NCBI GenBank assembly: GCA_015075745.1
Contig: JABTTW010000003.1
Location: forward strand, 186,001-250,000
From: Planctomycetia bacterium
Lineage (GTDB): Bacteria; Planctomycetota; Phycisphaerae; UBA1845; UTPLA1
Direction: 5' to 3'
DNA: 64,000 bases
In this document: positions 1 to 8,721 of the stretch, one piece after another
Numbering within the stretch: position 1 is the stretch's first letter
Layout: every line of letters begins with the position of its first letter
Translations under genes and position numbers: made by a program
Notes under the pieces: generated by a model
Database searches by the model: none
Told to the model about the DNA's origin: nothing
What the model saw: the letters and a program-made list of their open reading frames with translations, nothing else

Positions 1-717
1 ATGCGCATCGTCGTCTCGATTCTGCACCTGATCAGCGAACTGATCGGCGTCTATATCATCTTCTCCAACACGCAGGACGTTCGCGGGTGGAAGTGGCAGC
101 ACATGCTCGTCCTCGTCGGCGTCTATCGCACGGTCGCGGGCGGCATCCGCATCGCCATCGTTCCGAACATGCGCAAGCTTCTGGAGGACATCCGCGAGGG
201 CACGCTCGATTTTGTGCTGCTCAAGCCCGTCAACGCGCAGTTCCTTGTCAGCATTCGCGAGATTGTGATCTATCGGGTGGTCGATGTACTGCTGGGGCTG
301 AGCATTGCCGTATACGGCTGCGTCAAGCTGACCGGACACGTGCCTGTCGCGCAGGCGATCAATTTCGCCGCGACGCTGGCGGCGGGGTTCACGATCGTCT
401 ATGGCGTGTGGCTCATGCTCGGGACGATGTGCTTCTGGTTTGTTCGGGTGCAGAACATTGAGATGGTTTTCTGGAATGTCTTCGAGGCGGGCCGGTTCCC
501 GATCGACATTTATCGCGAGAGCGTCCGCTGGACGCTGACGTACCTCGTCCCGCTCGCCTTTATCACGACGGTTCCCGCCCGGGCTCTGATCTCGGGCGAT
601 ATGACGGCGGCGCCGACCACGGTGGCATGGGGCTTCGCCCTCGCTGCGGTGATGCTGGTGGTGTCGAACCGGTTTTGGAAATTCGGTCTTCGGCATTACA
701 GCGGGGCCTCGGCGTAG
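1..717 (+). CDS. ABC-2 family transporter permease (5' end probably outside window)
   Basis: This is a hydrophobic protein of 238 residues that resembles the DUF990/ABC-2 permease group, the membrane half of an ABC exporter. Several membrane segments are visible, at about residues 1-20, 85-110, 115-150, 180-200 and 205-225. The stretch IREGTLDFVLLKPVN near residue 65 is typical of this group, where it lies in the cytoplasmic loop. Family members usually have about 260 residues and another membrane helix in front, so the ATG at base 1 is probably internal and the true start lies upstream. The ATPase partner is not in the window. Substrate unknown. Confidence 0.75.
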   Translation: MRIVVSILHLISELIGVYIIFSNTQDVRGWKWQHMLVLVGVYRTVAGGIRIAIVPNMRKLLEDIREGTLDFVLLKPVNAQFLVSIREIVIYRVVDVLLGLSIAVYGCVKLTGHVPVAQAINFAATLAAGFTIVYGVWLMLGTMCFWFVRVQNIEMVFWNVFEAGRFPIDIYRESVRWTLTYLVPLAFITTVPARALISGDMTAAPTTVAWGFALAAVMLVVSNRFWKFGLRHYSGASA

Positions 718-760
718 GGCGATTTTTTGCGTGGCGGGCTGGGTTTGGGGGGCACAATCC

Positions 761-863
761 AAGGTGACAATAGGCGAAAAAAGTTTTTGAAGGCGTTTGT
801 AAGCGCTGTGGCGGGCACGTGTTGGGGCGCTTCGCGGAAAAGGTGAAAAAAGGGGCCAAGGGG
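761..863 (+). repeat. Dispersed repeat family A, copy 1
   Basis: Begins AAGGTGACAATAGGCGAAAA, continues through a block ending GTGGCGGGCACGTGTTGGGG and closes with GTGAAAAAAGGGGCCAAGGGG-like sequence. The first block recurs inverted at 55841-55870 and the GTGTTGGGG block recurs at 962-1050, 45857-45960 and inverted at 55685-55770. Function unknown. Confidence 0.7.
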
Positions 864-961
864 AATGCAAAGGCGGTGACACATGGCGATGCGGGGGCCG
901 CAGGTGGCCCGTCGCCAAACGGCAAGCCGCGTCCATGCTCGCGCGGGAAGCGAGGAAGCTA

Positions 962-1050
962 AAGTGACATAAGGTGACACAGCGGATTTTTTTCGGTTGC
1001 AAGTCTTGTGGCGGGCGTGTGTTGGGGTGGCGCGCGTTTTCGGTGAAAAA
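962..1050 (+). repeat. Dispersed repeat family A, copy 2
   Basis: Contains two spaced GGTGACA-type motifs (AAGTGACATAAGGTGACAC), then a T-run, TTGCAAGTCTTGTGGCGG, GTGTGTTGGGG and GGTGAAAAA. By eye it matches the inverted copy at 55685-55770 at roughly nine of ten positions over about 70 bases, which is far above chance. Confidence 0.75.
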
Positions 1051-1391
1051 CTGCGGAAACGGGTTGGCGGGCTGAGACAGCGCTATGGGGAGGCGCCGGA
1101 TTTGTGTGTCGGGCATGTGGCACCGGTTGTTTTACGGATGCAATGGTCCCTCATATGAGGATATTTGCTCCGTGTTCGCGCCTGGGGATGAGGGCACGGG
1201 ATCGCTTGATCGATCATGAGATGGAAATGGCAACCCAATGACGCAAGACATGGGAAGGGATTCCCATTCTAAGTGGGTGCGAGAAAGGAATCTCGCAGCA
1301 GCGGACCCCCGGTAATTGACCGGAGGTTAAATGTTAAAGGGGGGATGTGATTGTGCGAAAGACAGCGCCGACGACGAGGAGGAGGACCACG

Positions 1392-1412
1392 ACGCCACCC
1401 ACAAGGGGTGGC
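1392..1412. other. Perfect hairpin downstream of dxs
   Basis: CGCCACCC (1392-1399), a 5-base loop, and GGGTGGCG (1405-1412) form a perfect 8-bp stem about 100 bases beyond the dxs stop. There is no T-run on either side, so it is not a standard intrinsic terminator; it could stabilise the operon's 3' end. Confidence 0.4.
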
Positions 1413-1514
1413 GCTACAGCATCGTGACGAGGATTGGCGAAACGGAATCAGAGCGCGGATGAGAGAGTCGCGGCGGCCCACGTGCGGCTCGCGGGCGAAT
1501 GCGGTGATGATGGA

Positions 1515-3470
1515 TTACGTCTCGTCGGCGGTGGGGACATATGCCAGGTCGCGGGCGCGTTGGAGGGCGGCGTCGGAGACGCTTGTTTTGGGCGCGCCCA
1601 GCGCTTCGCGGACTGAGGCGGCGATGCCGGCGGCGTCGATGCCGCACTCGGCGAGCTGGCCGATGCGGGGGCCGTGGGCCACGAAGCGGTCGGCGGGCAT
1701 GCCGAGGATGATCACCTTGTCGGCGGCGAGGCCGAGGTCGCCGGCGGTCTCCAGAACGGCGGAACCGAAGCCGCCGCTGACGGAATGATCTTCGACCGTG
1801 AGGACCGGGACGCCGAGGGCCAGGGCCGAACCGACCATCTCCTGATCGACCGGCTTGGCGAAGCGGGCGTTGACGACGCGCGTCTCTATACCGTCGACCG
1901 AGAGCACCTCAGCCGCATCCAAGGCGGCGCGGCAGGTGGAGCCGTATGCCAGGATCACGGCATCGTCGCCTTCGCGCAGGGTGACGGAGCGGCCCAGCTC
2001 GAATGCGGGCGTCTGGCCGTCGGCGAAGAGCGGCTCGGGGATGGTGTCGCGCGGATAGCGGATGGCCGCGGGGGCATCCTGCGACAAGGCAAAGCGAAGG
2101 GCGGACTCGATCTCCGCGGCGTCGGCCGGGGCCATCAGGACCATCTTCGGGAAGACGCGGAGATAGGCGATGTCGGCGAAACCGTGATGGACGGGGCCGT
2201 CACCACCGACGAGGCCTGCGCGATCGAGGGCGAAGATGACCGGGAGCCCCTGCAGGACGACTTCCTGGAAGATCTGATCGAAGGCGCGCTGGAGGAATGT
2301 GGAGTAGATCGCGGTGACGGGACGCATGCCTGCCTTGCACATGCCTGCGGCGATGTCGACGGTGGCGCTTTCGGCGATGCCGCCGTCGAGGTAGCGCTCG
2401 GGAATCTGCTCCTGAAACTTGTTCAGCCCGGTGCCGTCGGGCATGGCCGCGGTGAGGGCAAAGACTCGCGAATCCTCGCGGGCGACCTTGATGAGGGCAT
2501 CGGCGAAGGCGGAGGTATAGCTGACGCCGCCCTTTTGGATCTCGACGCGGCACCCTTCGACCTTGAAGGGCTTGGGGCTGTGGAACTTGGTGGGCTCGGC
2601 GAGGGCCCATTCGGCACCCTTGCCCTTTTGCGTGTGAACGTGGAGCAGGACGGGGTGCTGAACGTCCTTGAGGACACCGAGCAGCTCGATGAGATGCTCC
2701 AAGTCGTGGCCGTCGGTCGGGCCGACGTAGATGAAGCCCAGCTGCTCGAAGATCTGATGCGGAGAGACAGTGGCCTTGAGGCCCTCTTTCAAGTGATCGA
2801 GGGCCTGGAGGGCGGGCTTGCCGATGAGCGGAACGCTGGGCAGGTAGCGCTTCACGCCGCGCTTCAGGTCTTCGTAAACGGTGCTGACGCGGAACTTGGC
2901 GAGGTACTCGGCCATGCCGCCCTGGGTGGGGGCGATGCCCATCGAATTGTCGTTGAGCACGACGAGCAGTTGACGGCGCAGGGTGCCGGCCTGATTGAGC
3001 CCCTCGAAGGCGACGCCGTTGAAGATGCTGGCGTCGCCGACGACCGCGACGACGCGGCGGTCATCGCTCATGAGCGAAGCGCCGCGGGCCATGCCGACGG
3101 CGGTGGCAATGGCGGTGCCGGCGTGGCCGACGTTAAAAAGGTCGTATTCGCTTTCGTCGGTATTTGGAAAGCCGCTGATTCCGCCGGCCTTGCGCAGGGT
3201 GTCGAACCGAGCGTGGCGGCCGGTGAGCAGCTTGTGGACGTAGGCCTGGTGGCCGACATCCCAAAGCAAACGATCGTGCTTGAAGTCGAAGACGTGGTGC
3301 AAGGCCATTGTCAGTTCGACAACGCCGAGGTTGCTGGCGAGGTGACCTCCGTTCTTGCCGACGACCTGGATGATCCGCTCGCGAATCTCGGTCGCCAACT
3401 GGAGAAGCTCGGCCTGCGAAAATGCCCGCAGCGCATCGGGCGAACTCAGTGTGGGTAGGATATTATTCAT
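1515..3470 (-). CDS. dxs: 1-deoxy-D-xylulose-5-phosphate synthase
   Basis: DXS joins pyruvate and glyceraldehyde 3-phosphate to make DXP, the first step of the MEP isoprenoid pathway, using thiamine diphosphate. The protein (651 residues from this start) has the usual N-terminal LPTLSSPDALRAF segment, the HHVFD motif, and a TPP motif starting GDASIFNG (GDG in most homologues) and ending in LNDN. The transketolase-like central and C-terminal domains follow, with AYGSTCRAAL late on. An ATG seven codons upstream (3491) is possible, but family alignments usually start near MNNILPTL. It sits 64 bases after ispA in the order xseA-xseB-ispA-dxs. Confidence 0.96.
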   Translation of the reverse strand: MNNILPTLSSPDALRAFSQAELLQLATEIRERIIQVVGKNGGHLASNLGVVELTMALHHVFDFKHDRLLWDVGHQAYVHKLLTGRHARFDTLRKAGGISGFPNTDESEYDLFNVGHAGTAIATAVGMARGASLMSDDRRVVAVVGDASIFNGVAFEGLNQAGTLRRQLLVVLNDNSMGIAPTQGGMAEYLAKFRVSTVYEDLKRGVKRYLPSVPLIGKPALQALDHLKEGLKATVSPHQIFEQLGFIYVGPTDGHDLEHLIELLGVLKDVQHPVLLHVHTQKGKGAEWALAEPTKFHSPKPFKVEGCRVEIQKGGVSYTSAFADALIKVAREDSRVFALTAAMPDGTGLNKFQEQIPERYLDGGIAESATVDIAAGMCKAGMRPVTAIYSTFLQRAFDQIFQEVVLQGLPVIFALDRAGLVGGDGPVHHGFADIAYLRVFPKMVLMAPADAAEIESALRFALSQDAPAAIRYPRDTIPEPLFADGQTPAFELGRSVTLREGDDAVILAYGSTCRAALDAAEVLSVDGIETRVVNARFAKPVDQEMVGSALALGVPVLTVEDHSVSGGFGSAVLETAGDLGLAADKVIILGMPADRFVAHGPRIGQLAECGIDAAGIAASVREALGAPKTSVSDAALQRARDLAYVPTADET

Positions 3471-3534
3471 TCCCGTCGTTCCATGCTCCATCGTTGCGGA
3501 CGGCCTGTCACTTATCAGGCTGTCCCTCGCTACG

Positions 3535-4431
3535 TCAGCACTCCCTTGCCACTACGTATCGGGCGAGCGCGACCAGCTTTGCGGCGTGCTCGCCAAATGG
3601 TTTCAGTGAATCAATCGCCTTTTGCGTCAGATCATCCGCGAGGCGGCGACTGGCCTCTACTCCTACGACTCGTGGGTAAGTTTGTTTGCCGTTTTGATGG
3701 TCGCGGCGTACCGGCTTGCCCAGGGACTCTACAGCCCCGGTTTCATCGAGCAGATCGTCGGCCGCCTGGAAGGCGAGGCCGAGGTGGCGGCCATATCGGA
3801 CCAGGGCGTCTTGCGTACGGGAATCGGCACGGGCGGCGATGGCGCCCATACGGCAACTCGCCTCGATGAGTCGGGCGGTTTTTGCGGCGTGGATTTGCTC
3901 GACGACTTCGACGGAGGGCGGCTGCTTTTCGCCTTCGATGTCGGCGGCCTCACCGCCGATCATTCCGCGCCAGCCGGTGGCGGCGGAGAGCTCGCGGACC
4001 ATGGCGACGGCCGAGTCGGCGTCGGGGGTGTCGGTGGCGAGGATTTCAAACGCCAGTGCCAGAAGGCCGTCACCGGCGAGGATAGCGGTCGCCTCGCCGA
4101 AGGCCTTATGACTGGAAGGTCGGCCGCGGCGGATGTCGTCGTTGTCCAGAGCGGGAAGGTCGTCGTGGATGAGGCTGAAGGTGTGGACGCACTCGACGGC
4201 GAGGGCCGCGGGCATTGCCGCCGTCGGCGAACCGCCGCAAAGCTCGGCGGACCAGAGGACGAGGGCCGGTCGAAGGCGCTTGCCCCCCGCTTCCAGGCTG
4301 TAGCGCATCGCTTCGAGCAGCCTCAGCGGCGTATTTGCCGGGCCTTCGAGCCATCGACGCATCGCGGCGTCAACCTCGGATGCTGTGGTGCGTAGCGATG
4401 TGATGACGTCGTCAGCGATTGCCGTATCCAT
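3535..4431 (-). CDS. ispA: Farnesyl/geranyl diphosphate synthase (polyprenyl synthetase)
   Basis: Builds C15 (possibly C20) prenyl diphosphates from the C5 units that the MEP pathway supplies. The 298-residue length fits IspA. The first aspartate-rich motif reads DDLPALDNDDIRRGRP, close to the common DDLPCMDDDDLRRG, and the second reads DDLLD. GGKRLRP near the N-terminus is the isopentenyl-diphosphate binding segment. The frame is open to a TTG at 4461, but the ATG at 4431 is the more likely start. Its place between xseB and dxs matches the conserved order in many bacteria. Exact chain length cannot be read with certainty from sequence alone. Confidence 0.93.
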   Translation of the reverse strand: MDTAIADDVITSLRTTASEVDAAMRRWLEGPANTPLRLLEAMRYSLEAGGKRLRPALVLWSAELCGGSPTAAMPAALAVECVHTFSLIHDDLPALDNDDIRRGRPSSHKAFGEATAILAGDGLLALAFEILATDTPDADSAVAMVRELSAATGWRGMIGGEAADIEGEKQPPSVEVVEQIHAAKTARLIEASCRMGAIAARADSRTQDALVRYGRHLGLAFQAADDLLDETGAVESLGKPVRRDHQNGKQTYPRVVGVEASRRLADDLTQKAIDSLKPFGEHAAKLVALARYVVAREC

Positions 4432-4608
4432 GCTCGAACTCAATATCAGCCGCCCGGACAAGGCAAACTCCCGTCACGGCCGAAGAAACCGCGATACATC
4501 CTAGCCGTTTTGCGGCGGTACGCACGAGGGATTCTGACTAAACTGAACTTTCAAAAAAAATGAGCAATTGCCCCCCGGATGGCAACTTACCCCTTATTCG
4601 GCGTCCTG

Positions 4609-4845
4609 CTACCTGGCGTTCGTCGAGCCGGGCACGACTTCGGCGCCATCGGCGCCGGCGGCCTGGAGGTGCTGAATCTTCAACTCGGCGTCTGACAGGA
4701 CTCCCCGGCAGCGACGGATCAGGGCCATGCCTTCTTCGTACTGTTTGATCGACTCTTCGAGGCCGATCTTGCCCTGCTCAATGGCCTGGACGATTGTTTC
4801 CAGCCGCTTCATGGCTTCTTCGAATGTGGGTTCGGCTTTGGACAT
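4609..4845 (-). CDS. xseB: Exodeoxyribonuclease VII small subunit
   Basis: A 78-residue protein with the XseB pattern: FEEAMKRLETIVQAIEQGK followed by LEESIKQYEEGMALIRRC. These two helices form the coiled coil that packs on XseA. The complex degrades single-stranded DNA to oligonucleotides. It starts 19 bases after the xseA stop, so both subunits should be made from one message. The tail after residue 60 is poorly conserved, as usual. Confidence 0.95.
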   Translation of the reverse strand: MSKAEPTFEEAMKRLETIVQAIEQGKIGLEESIKQYEEGMALIRRCRGVLSDAELKIQHLQAAGADGAEVVPGSTNAR

Positions 4846-4864
4846 AGGCTCTCGTGCCGCCGGG

Positions 4865-6490
4865 TTAACTTTCGTCGTCCGACGATTCTACACGACTTCG
4901 GATTTCTCCGCCTGCCGTCTGGGTGACAATCTGCTCGCCGGCGTCGGTGTCGGCGGGGCTTCGGATCAGGCGACCGTCGGCCGATCGGGTGATGGTGTAG
5001 CCGCGTCGCAGGACGGCCTCGGAGCTTGCGGCGAGGATTCGGGCTTCGAGCGCGTCGAGCCCGTGCTGGCAATCCCGCAGGCGAGTTTGCTGGCCGCGAG
5101 TCAGGCGATCGGTCAGATGACCGAGGACGATGGCGCCCTGCTGCACGAGGCGGTTGGGCGATGAGACGCGAAGGCGGGATTCGACGGCGGCGAGTCGGCG
5201 TTCGAGTTTGAGGTTGAAGTGGCCTTGTGCCCAGCGGAGGCGGTGCTCGATTTCGCCGAGCAATTCGCGGCGGCGGCCTAGCTGGACCTCGGGCCGCACC
5301 TTTGCGAGTCTCATTTCGGATTCATGCAGGGCGGCGCTGCATGCGGACAATCGGCGCGAGATCGCCAGGCGCAGGCGGCCGGTGACTTCGTCCAACTGCT
5401 GTTGGCGATGGCCGATGCGGCCGAGCGGATCACGGAACCACTCGCAGCGCTCCAGCATGGACAAGCGCGAAGTCGCAGACTCCACGGCGCGCAGGGCGGC
5501 GCGGGAGAGGCGGTGGGTTTGCGTGTCGAGCCCTGCGATGAGGTCGGTCAATTGTGGGACGACGAGCTCGGCCGCCGCGGTCGGGGTTGCGGCGCGGAGG
5601 TCGGCGACGTAGTCGGCGATGGTGAAGTCGACTTCATGGCCGACGGCGCTGACGATTGGAATCTCGCTGTTGAAGATGGCGCGGGCGACGTGTTCCTCAT
5701 TAAAGGCCCACAGGTCTTCGAGGGAGCCGCCGCCGCGACCGACGATCATGACGTCGATGCCGCCCAACTTCGCGCTGGATCGATTCACGCGGGCGATGGC
5801 GTCGGCGATTTCTTCCTTCGCGCCGTCGCCCTGCACTTTGACGGGGAAGACGTAGATCGACACGCAGGGGTAACGGCGCTCGATGGTTTGCAGGATGTCT
5901 CGGATGGCTGCGCCGGTCGGGCTGGTGATGACGGCGATCCGTCTGGGCACGGCGGGAATCGGGCGCTTGCGGGCCGGGTCGAAGAGACCCTCGCGCTCCA
6001 GTCGCTCCTTGAGCTGGCGAAAGGCGATCTCCAGCGCGCCGACGCCGCGCGGTTCCAAACGGCGGGCGTAAAGTTGATACTGTCCGCGCGGTTCGTAGAC
6101 ATCGACTTCGCCGGTGACGATGACTTCCATGCCGTCTTCGGGCGCGAAGCGCAACCGGGCCGCGTCGGAACGCCACATGACGCAGCGGACTTCGCTGGAT
6201 GCGTCTTTCAAGGTGAAATAGACGTGCCCTCCCGACGGCCGGGACAGGTTGGACAATTCGCCGAGGACGCTGACGCTGCCGGGCAGTGCGGCGATGATGG
6301 CGGCTTTTACCATCCGGTTCAGGTCGCTGACGGTGTAGAGCTTTGGCGCGGGGGCGGGGAGTTGGGACGCGCCATCTTTGGGGGGCGATTTGGGTTCTTC
6401 CGGCGACGGGCCGAAGAGGCTGGGCTCGTCGTCGGGCTTTACCTTGCTTGGGTCGAAGGGCGGCCGGCCGGTTGGCTTTCGCTTGCTCAC
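4865..6490 (-). CDS. xseA: Exodeoxyribonuclease VII large subunit
   Basis: Catalytic subunit of exonuclease VII, 541 residues. Residues 1-50 are a proline-rich, poorly conserved lead. An OB-fold DNA-binding domain follows (about 51-150, beginning YTVSDLNRMVKAA), then the catalytic region with VITSPTGAAIRDI (about 188-200), GRGGGSLEDLWAFNEE (251-266) and SAVGHEVDFTIADYVADLRA (281-300), and a long helical C-terminal half. The start is GTG, placed by an AAGGAG five bases upstream and by a 4-base GTGA overlap with the stop of the GNAT gene before it, which implies translational coupling. Confidence 0.96.
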   Translation of the reverse strand: MSKRKPTGRPPFDPSKVKPDDEPSLFGPSPEEPKSPPKDGASQLPAPAPKLYTVSDLNRMVKAAIIAALPGSVSVLGELSNLSRPSGGHVYFTLKDASSEVRCVMWRSDAARLRFAPEDGMEVIVTGEVDVYEPRGQYQLYARRLEPRGVGALEIAFRQLKERLEREGLFDPARKRPIPAVPRRIAVITSPTGAAIRDILQTIERRYPCVSIYVFPVKVQGDGAKEEIADAIARVNRSSAKLGGIDVMIVGRGGGSLEDLWAFNEEHVARAIFNSEIPIVSAVGHEVDFTIADYVADLRAATPTAAAELVVPQLTDLIAGLDTQTHRLSRAALRAVESATSRLSMLERCEWFRDPLGRIGHRQQQLDEVTGRLRLAISRRLSACSAALHESEMRLAKVRPEVQLGRRRELLGEIEHRLRWAQGHFNLKLERRLAAVESRLRVSSPNRLVQQGAIVLGHLTDRLTRGQQTRLRDCQHGLDALEARILAASSEAVLRRGYTITRSADGRLIRSPADTDAGEQIVTQTAGGEIRSRVESSDDES

Positions 6491-6963
6491 AGCGGCTCCT
6501 TCCAGAATCCGTACTCAAGCGCCTTGTCGGGATCGTCGCAGATGCGCTGCCCCTGCTGAGTGAATCCCAGCTTGAGATAGAGCTTATGGGCGTCGGGCAG
6601 CTTTACGTCGCTCCAGGCGATCATGCGATTGATGCCGGATTGACGGCCGTGGTCCATTGCCGTTTCCAGTAGGCGGCGGCCGAGCCGGCGTCCGCGATAT
6701 TCCGGGAGCAGGTAGAGCCTGTGCAATTCGCACTCGGTCCCGTGAAGCGTCACGCCGACGCAGCCGACGACGCGGTCGGCGTCGAGAGCGATCCAGAACA
6801 TGCCGCCGCCGCGCAGGTAGTAATCCTCGACGGTATAGAGATCGCGGTGATAGCCGTCGGCCTCCCAGGTGAAGCCGTACTCCTGATAGACGCGCTGGAC
6901 GACGTCGATCATCGCGTCACGATCGCTCGCCGAATAGGGCACGATGCGAAGATGTTCGCCCAT
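6487..6963 (-). CDS. GNAT family N-acetyltransferase
   Basis: Transfers an acetyl group from acetyl-CoA; the acceptor is unknown. The core motif A reads RLYLLPEYRGRRLGRRLLE, with the R/Q-x-x-G-x-G/A-type acetyl-CoA loop, and the C-terminal part has AHKLYLKLGF, typical of the family. The frame is open to 7071, but an ATG at 6963 has a GGAGG six bases upstream, which gives 158 residues, starts 19 bases after the preceding gene and avoids a long overlap. It overlaps xseA by four bases. Co-transcription with exonuclease VII genes does not reveal its substrate. Confidence 0.9.
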   Translation of the reverse strand: MGEHLRIVPYSASDRDAMIDVVQRVYQEYGFTWEADGYHRDLYTVEDYYLRGGGMFWIALDADRVVGCVGVTLHGTECELHRLYLLPEYRGRRLGRRLLETAMDHGRQSGINRMIAWSDVKLPDAHKLYLKLGFTQQGQRICDDPDKALEYGFWKEPL

Positions 6964-6982
6964 GCGATCCTCCGCCGCCGGC

Positions 6983-7804
6983 TCAGTCGTCATCGTGGTC
7001 CGCGATGGAGGTTCCGTCGGCGTCGACGCGGATTCGTTCGATGTGTGTCGCCTTTCCCGTGTCGCTGTCAACTTTCACCAGGGCCCCGCACATGCGGACG
7101 TCGTCGGTGGCGACGTCGAAGGGCGCGGGCAGGCCGGTCATCAGGTAGCGCATGATTCTGTCTTTTCGTCTACCGAGGACGCTGTCGTAGGGCCCGCTCA
7201 TGCCGAGGTCGGTGATGTAGGCGGTTCCGCGGTCGAGGATGCGTTCGTCGGCGGTCTGGATGTGGGTGTGGGTGCCGAAGACCATGCTCGCGCGTCCATT
7301 GAGGTACCAGCCCATCGCCACTTTTTCGCTGGTGGCCTCGGCGTGCATGTCGACGATGACGATGTTGACGTCGCGCGGGAGCTTGGCGAAGACGCGATCG
7401 GCGGCGTGAAACGGGCAATCGCAGGGCGGCCGCATGTAGAGTCGTCCCATGATCGAGACGACGGCGACTTTCGGGCCCTTTGCGGTTTGAAAGACCGCGA
7501 TTTCCTTGCCGACGGATTCGGAAGGATAATTCGCGGGGCGCACGGCGCAATCGGAGCGCTCCAGGACGGGCATGATCTCGCCCTTGCGGTAGATGTGGTC
7601 GCCAAGCGTCATGAGGTTGACGCCGTATCGGAGGAATTTGTTGTATAGGAGCTCGGTCAGTCCGGAGCCGGCAGCGGCGTTTTCGACGTTGGCGATGACG
7701 CAATCGATGCCGCGCTCCTTGACGAGTCGCGGGACGGCCTGCGAGACGATGGATCGGCCCGGTTTACCGACGACGTCCCCGATGCAGAGGATCGTGATTT
7801 CCAC
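6983..7804 (-). CDS. ymdB: YmdB-type metallophosphoesterase (2',3'-cyclic nucleotide phosphodiesterase family)
   Basis: A 273-residue protein of the TIGR00282/YmdB group, whose characterised members hydrolyse cyclic nucleotides with a dinuclear metal site. Metal-ligand motifs are in order: GDVVGKPGR (9-17), ENAAAGSGLT (about 41-50), GDHIYRKGE, DMHAEATSEK and GTHTHIQTADE. The start codon is GTG with AGGA just upstream. It appears to be the first gene of the run that continues through GNAT, xseA, xseB, ispA and dxs, all on the minus strand with short gaps. Confidence 0.93.
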   Translation of the reverse strand: MEITILCIGDVVGKPGRSIVSQAVPRLVKERGIDCVIANVENAAAGSGLTELLYNKFLRYGVNLMTLGDHIYRKGEIMPVLERSDCAVRPANYPSESVGKEIAVFQTAKGPKVAVVSIMGRLYMRPPCDCPFHAADRVFAKLPRDVNIVIVDMHAEATSEKVAMGWYLNGRASMVFGTHTHIQTADERILDRGTAYITDLGMSGPYDSVLGRRKDRIMRYLMTGLPAPFDVATDDVRMCGALVKVDSDTGKATHIERIRVDADGTSIADHDDD

Positions 7805-7916
7805 TTTTTCCTACCTTCTAGCCGCCCTCCGGCGGGAATGAGTCTTGCGAATAGTTGCGAAGATAATCGCTTCGGCCGTGTGGTGCAAAACGGGGCGACG
7901 GATTAATCGCGATGGG

Positions 7917-7950
7917 TAAAAAAGAAAGAGACCGCGATCGCTCGCGGCCC
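7917..7950 (-). terminator. Intrinsic terminator after the RRM protein gene
   Basis: Read on the minus strand, GGCCGCG and CGCGGTC pair (7 bp with one G-U) around a 6-base loop, followed by TCTTTCTTTTTT. It lies about 65 bases past the stop at 8014 and separates the RRM gene from the ymdB-dxs run. Confidence 0.8.
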
Positions 7951-8013
7951 CTTCGTTCTTTTGGCAATCGAATCACCCGCGGCCGAAAATCGGCATCGGG
8001 TCATTCTCAATCC

Positions 8014-8364
8014 TTAGTAGCGATCGCGACCGCCGCCGCCGCCGCCGTAGCCGCCGCGACCACCGCCGCCGCCGCCAAAGCCGCGACCACCGCCGCCGCC
8101 GCCACCGCTACGATTCTCCTTCGGGCGAGCTTCATTGACGGTCAAAGCGCGACCGCCATTCTGCTGGCCGTTCAGGGCATCGATGGCCGCCTGGGCCTCG
8201 CTGTCCGAAGCCATTTCCACGAAACCGAAACCCTTGCTCCGGCCAGTCTCGCGATCGGAGATGACCTGGGCGCTGGTGACAGTGCCGTGTGCGGCGAAGA
8301 GCTGCTCAAGCTCCGAACCACTCATTGTGAAAGGAAGATTGCCGACATACAGTTTCTTGCCCAT
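8014..8364 (-). CDS. Glycine-rich RRM RNA-binding protein
   Basis: A 116-residue protein with one RNA recognition motif followed by a glycine/arginine-rich tail. RNP2 is LYVGNL (5-10) and RNP1 is KGFGFVEM (44-51), both with the aromatic residues that stack on RNA bases. The tail from about residue 85 is almost only glycine, arginine, phenylalanine and tyrosine. Such proteins in bacteria are often induced by cold and bind single-stranded RNA. AGGAG lies nine bases before the ATG, a long leader with a hairpin (8436-8453) lies upstream, and a clear terminator follows, so it is a single-gene unit. Confidence 0.95.
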   Translation of the reverse strand: MGKKLYVGNLPFTMSGSELEQLFAAHGTVTSAQVISDRETGRSKGFGFVEMASDSEAQAAIDALNGQQNGGRALTVNEARPKENRSGGGGGGGRGFGGGGGGRGGYGGGGGGRDRY

Positions 8365-8721
8365 TAATCGTAACTCCTAAAAAAACACACAGGGCAATTC
8401 GACCCGATCTTTTGCTTTCAGGGTCGACATGAAAGGGTCGGACCTTTCCGACCAAAAGGTGGGATGGGCGAGCCGGCAATGAGTAGCGGAACCTTGCTGA
8501 GAAATGTCGCGGACCCTATCGCACGTTCGTTGAACCAAACCAACCGTCTAAATAATAATCTCGGCGATTGCAAGAGTAAAGCAGAAAAAGGACTCCGATT
8601 CCCAGGTCGGCCTCTGCCTTCGCGAACGTCGCCAAATGGCTCACTGCACCGCGATTTGCCCCCTTCGGGTTTCGAGGCTGTCCGGCTAACATTGCCGAGC
8701 TGACACCAGAAGGGAGTTCGT
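8365..8721. promoter_or_regulatory. Divergent spacer with leader hairpin of the RRM gene
   Basis: This gap separates the RRM gene (minus) from the TolB-like gene (plus). GGTCGG (8436-8441) pairs with CCGACC (8448-8453) around a 6-base loop and lies about 70 bases upstream of the RRM start codon, inside its likely 5' leader. No confident -35/-10 pair was found. Confidence 0.35.

Larger units (their letters stand above)
718..1514. other. Repeat-bearing non-coding region between ABC-2 permease and dxs
   Basis: About 800 bases without a convincing gene. It holds two copies of a dispersed repeat (761-863 and 962-1050), a GGTGACACATGG block near 885, a tail (about 1165-1223) that resembles 46075-46135, and a perfect hairpin at 1392-1412. 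Open frames here have no recognisable protein features. Confidence 0.6.

Noticed and set aside
1674-3458. Long plus-strand frame of 594 codons opposite dxs
   Set aside because: It is antisense to a clear dxs gene; its composition (Gly, Asp, Glu, Ala rich) is that of a mirrored GC-rich gene and no domain is visible.
5324-6559. 411-codon frame opposite xseA
   Set aside because: Antisense shadow of xseA with the same biased composition and no conserved motif.
8014-8120. Repetitive CCGCCGCCG tract as a tandem repeat locus
   Set aside because: It encodes the glycine-rich tail of the RRM protein, so codon repetition explains it.
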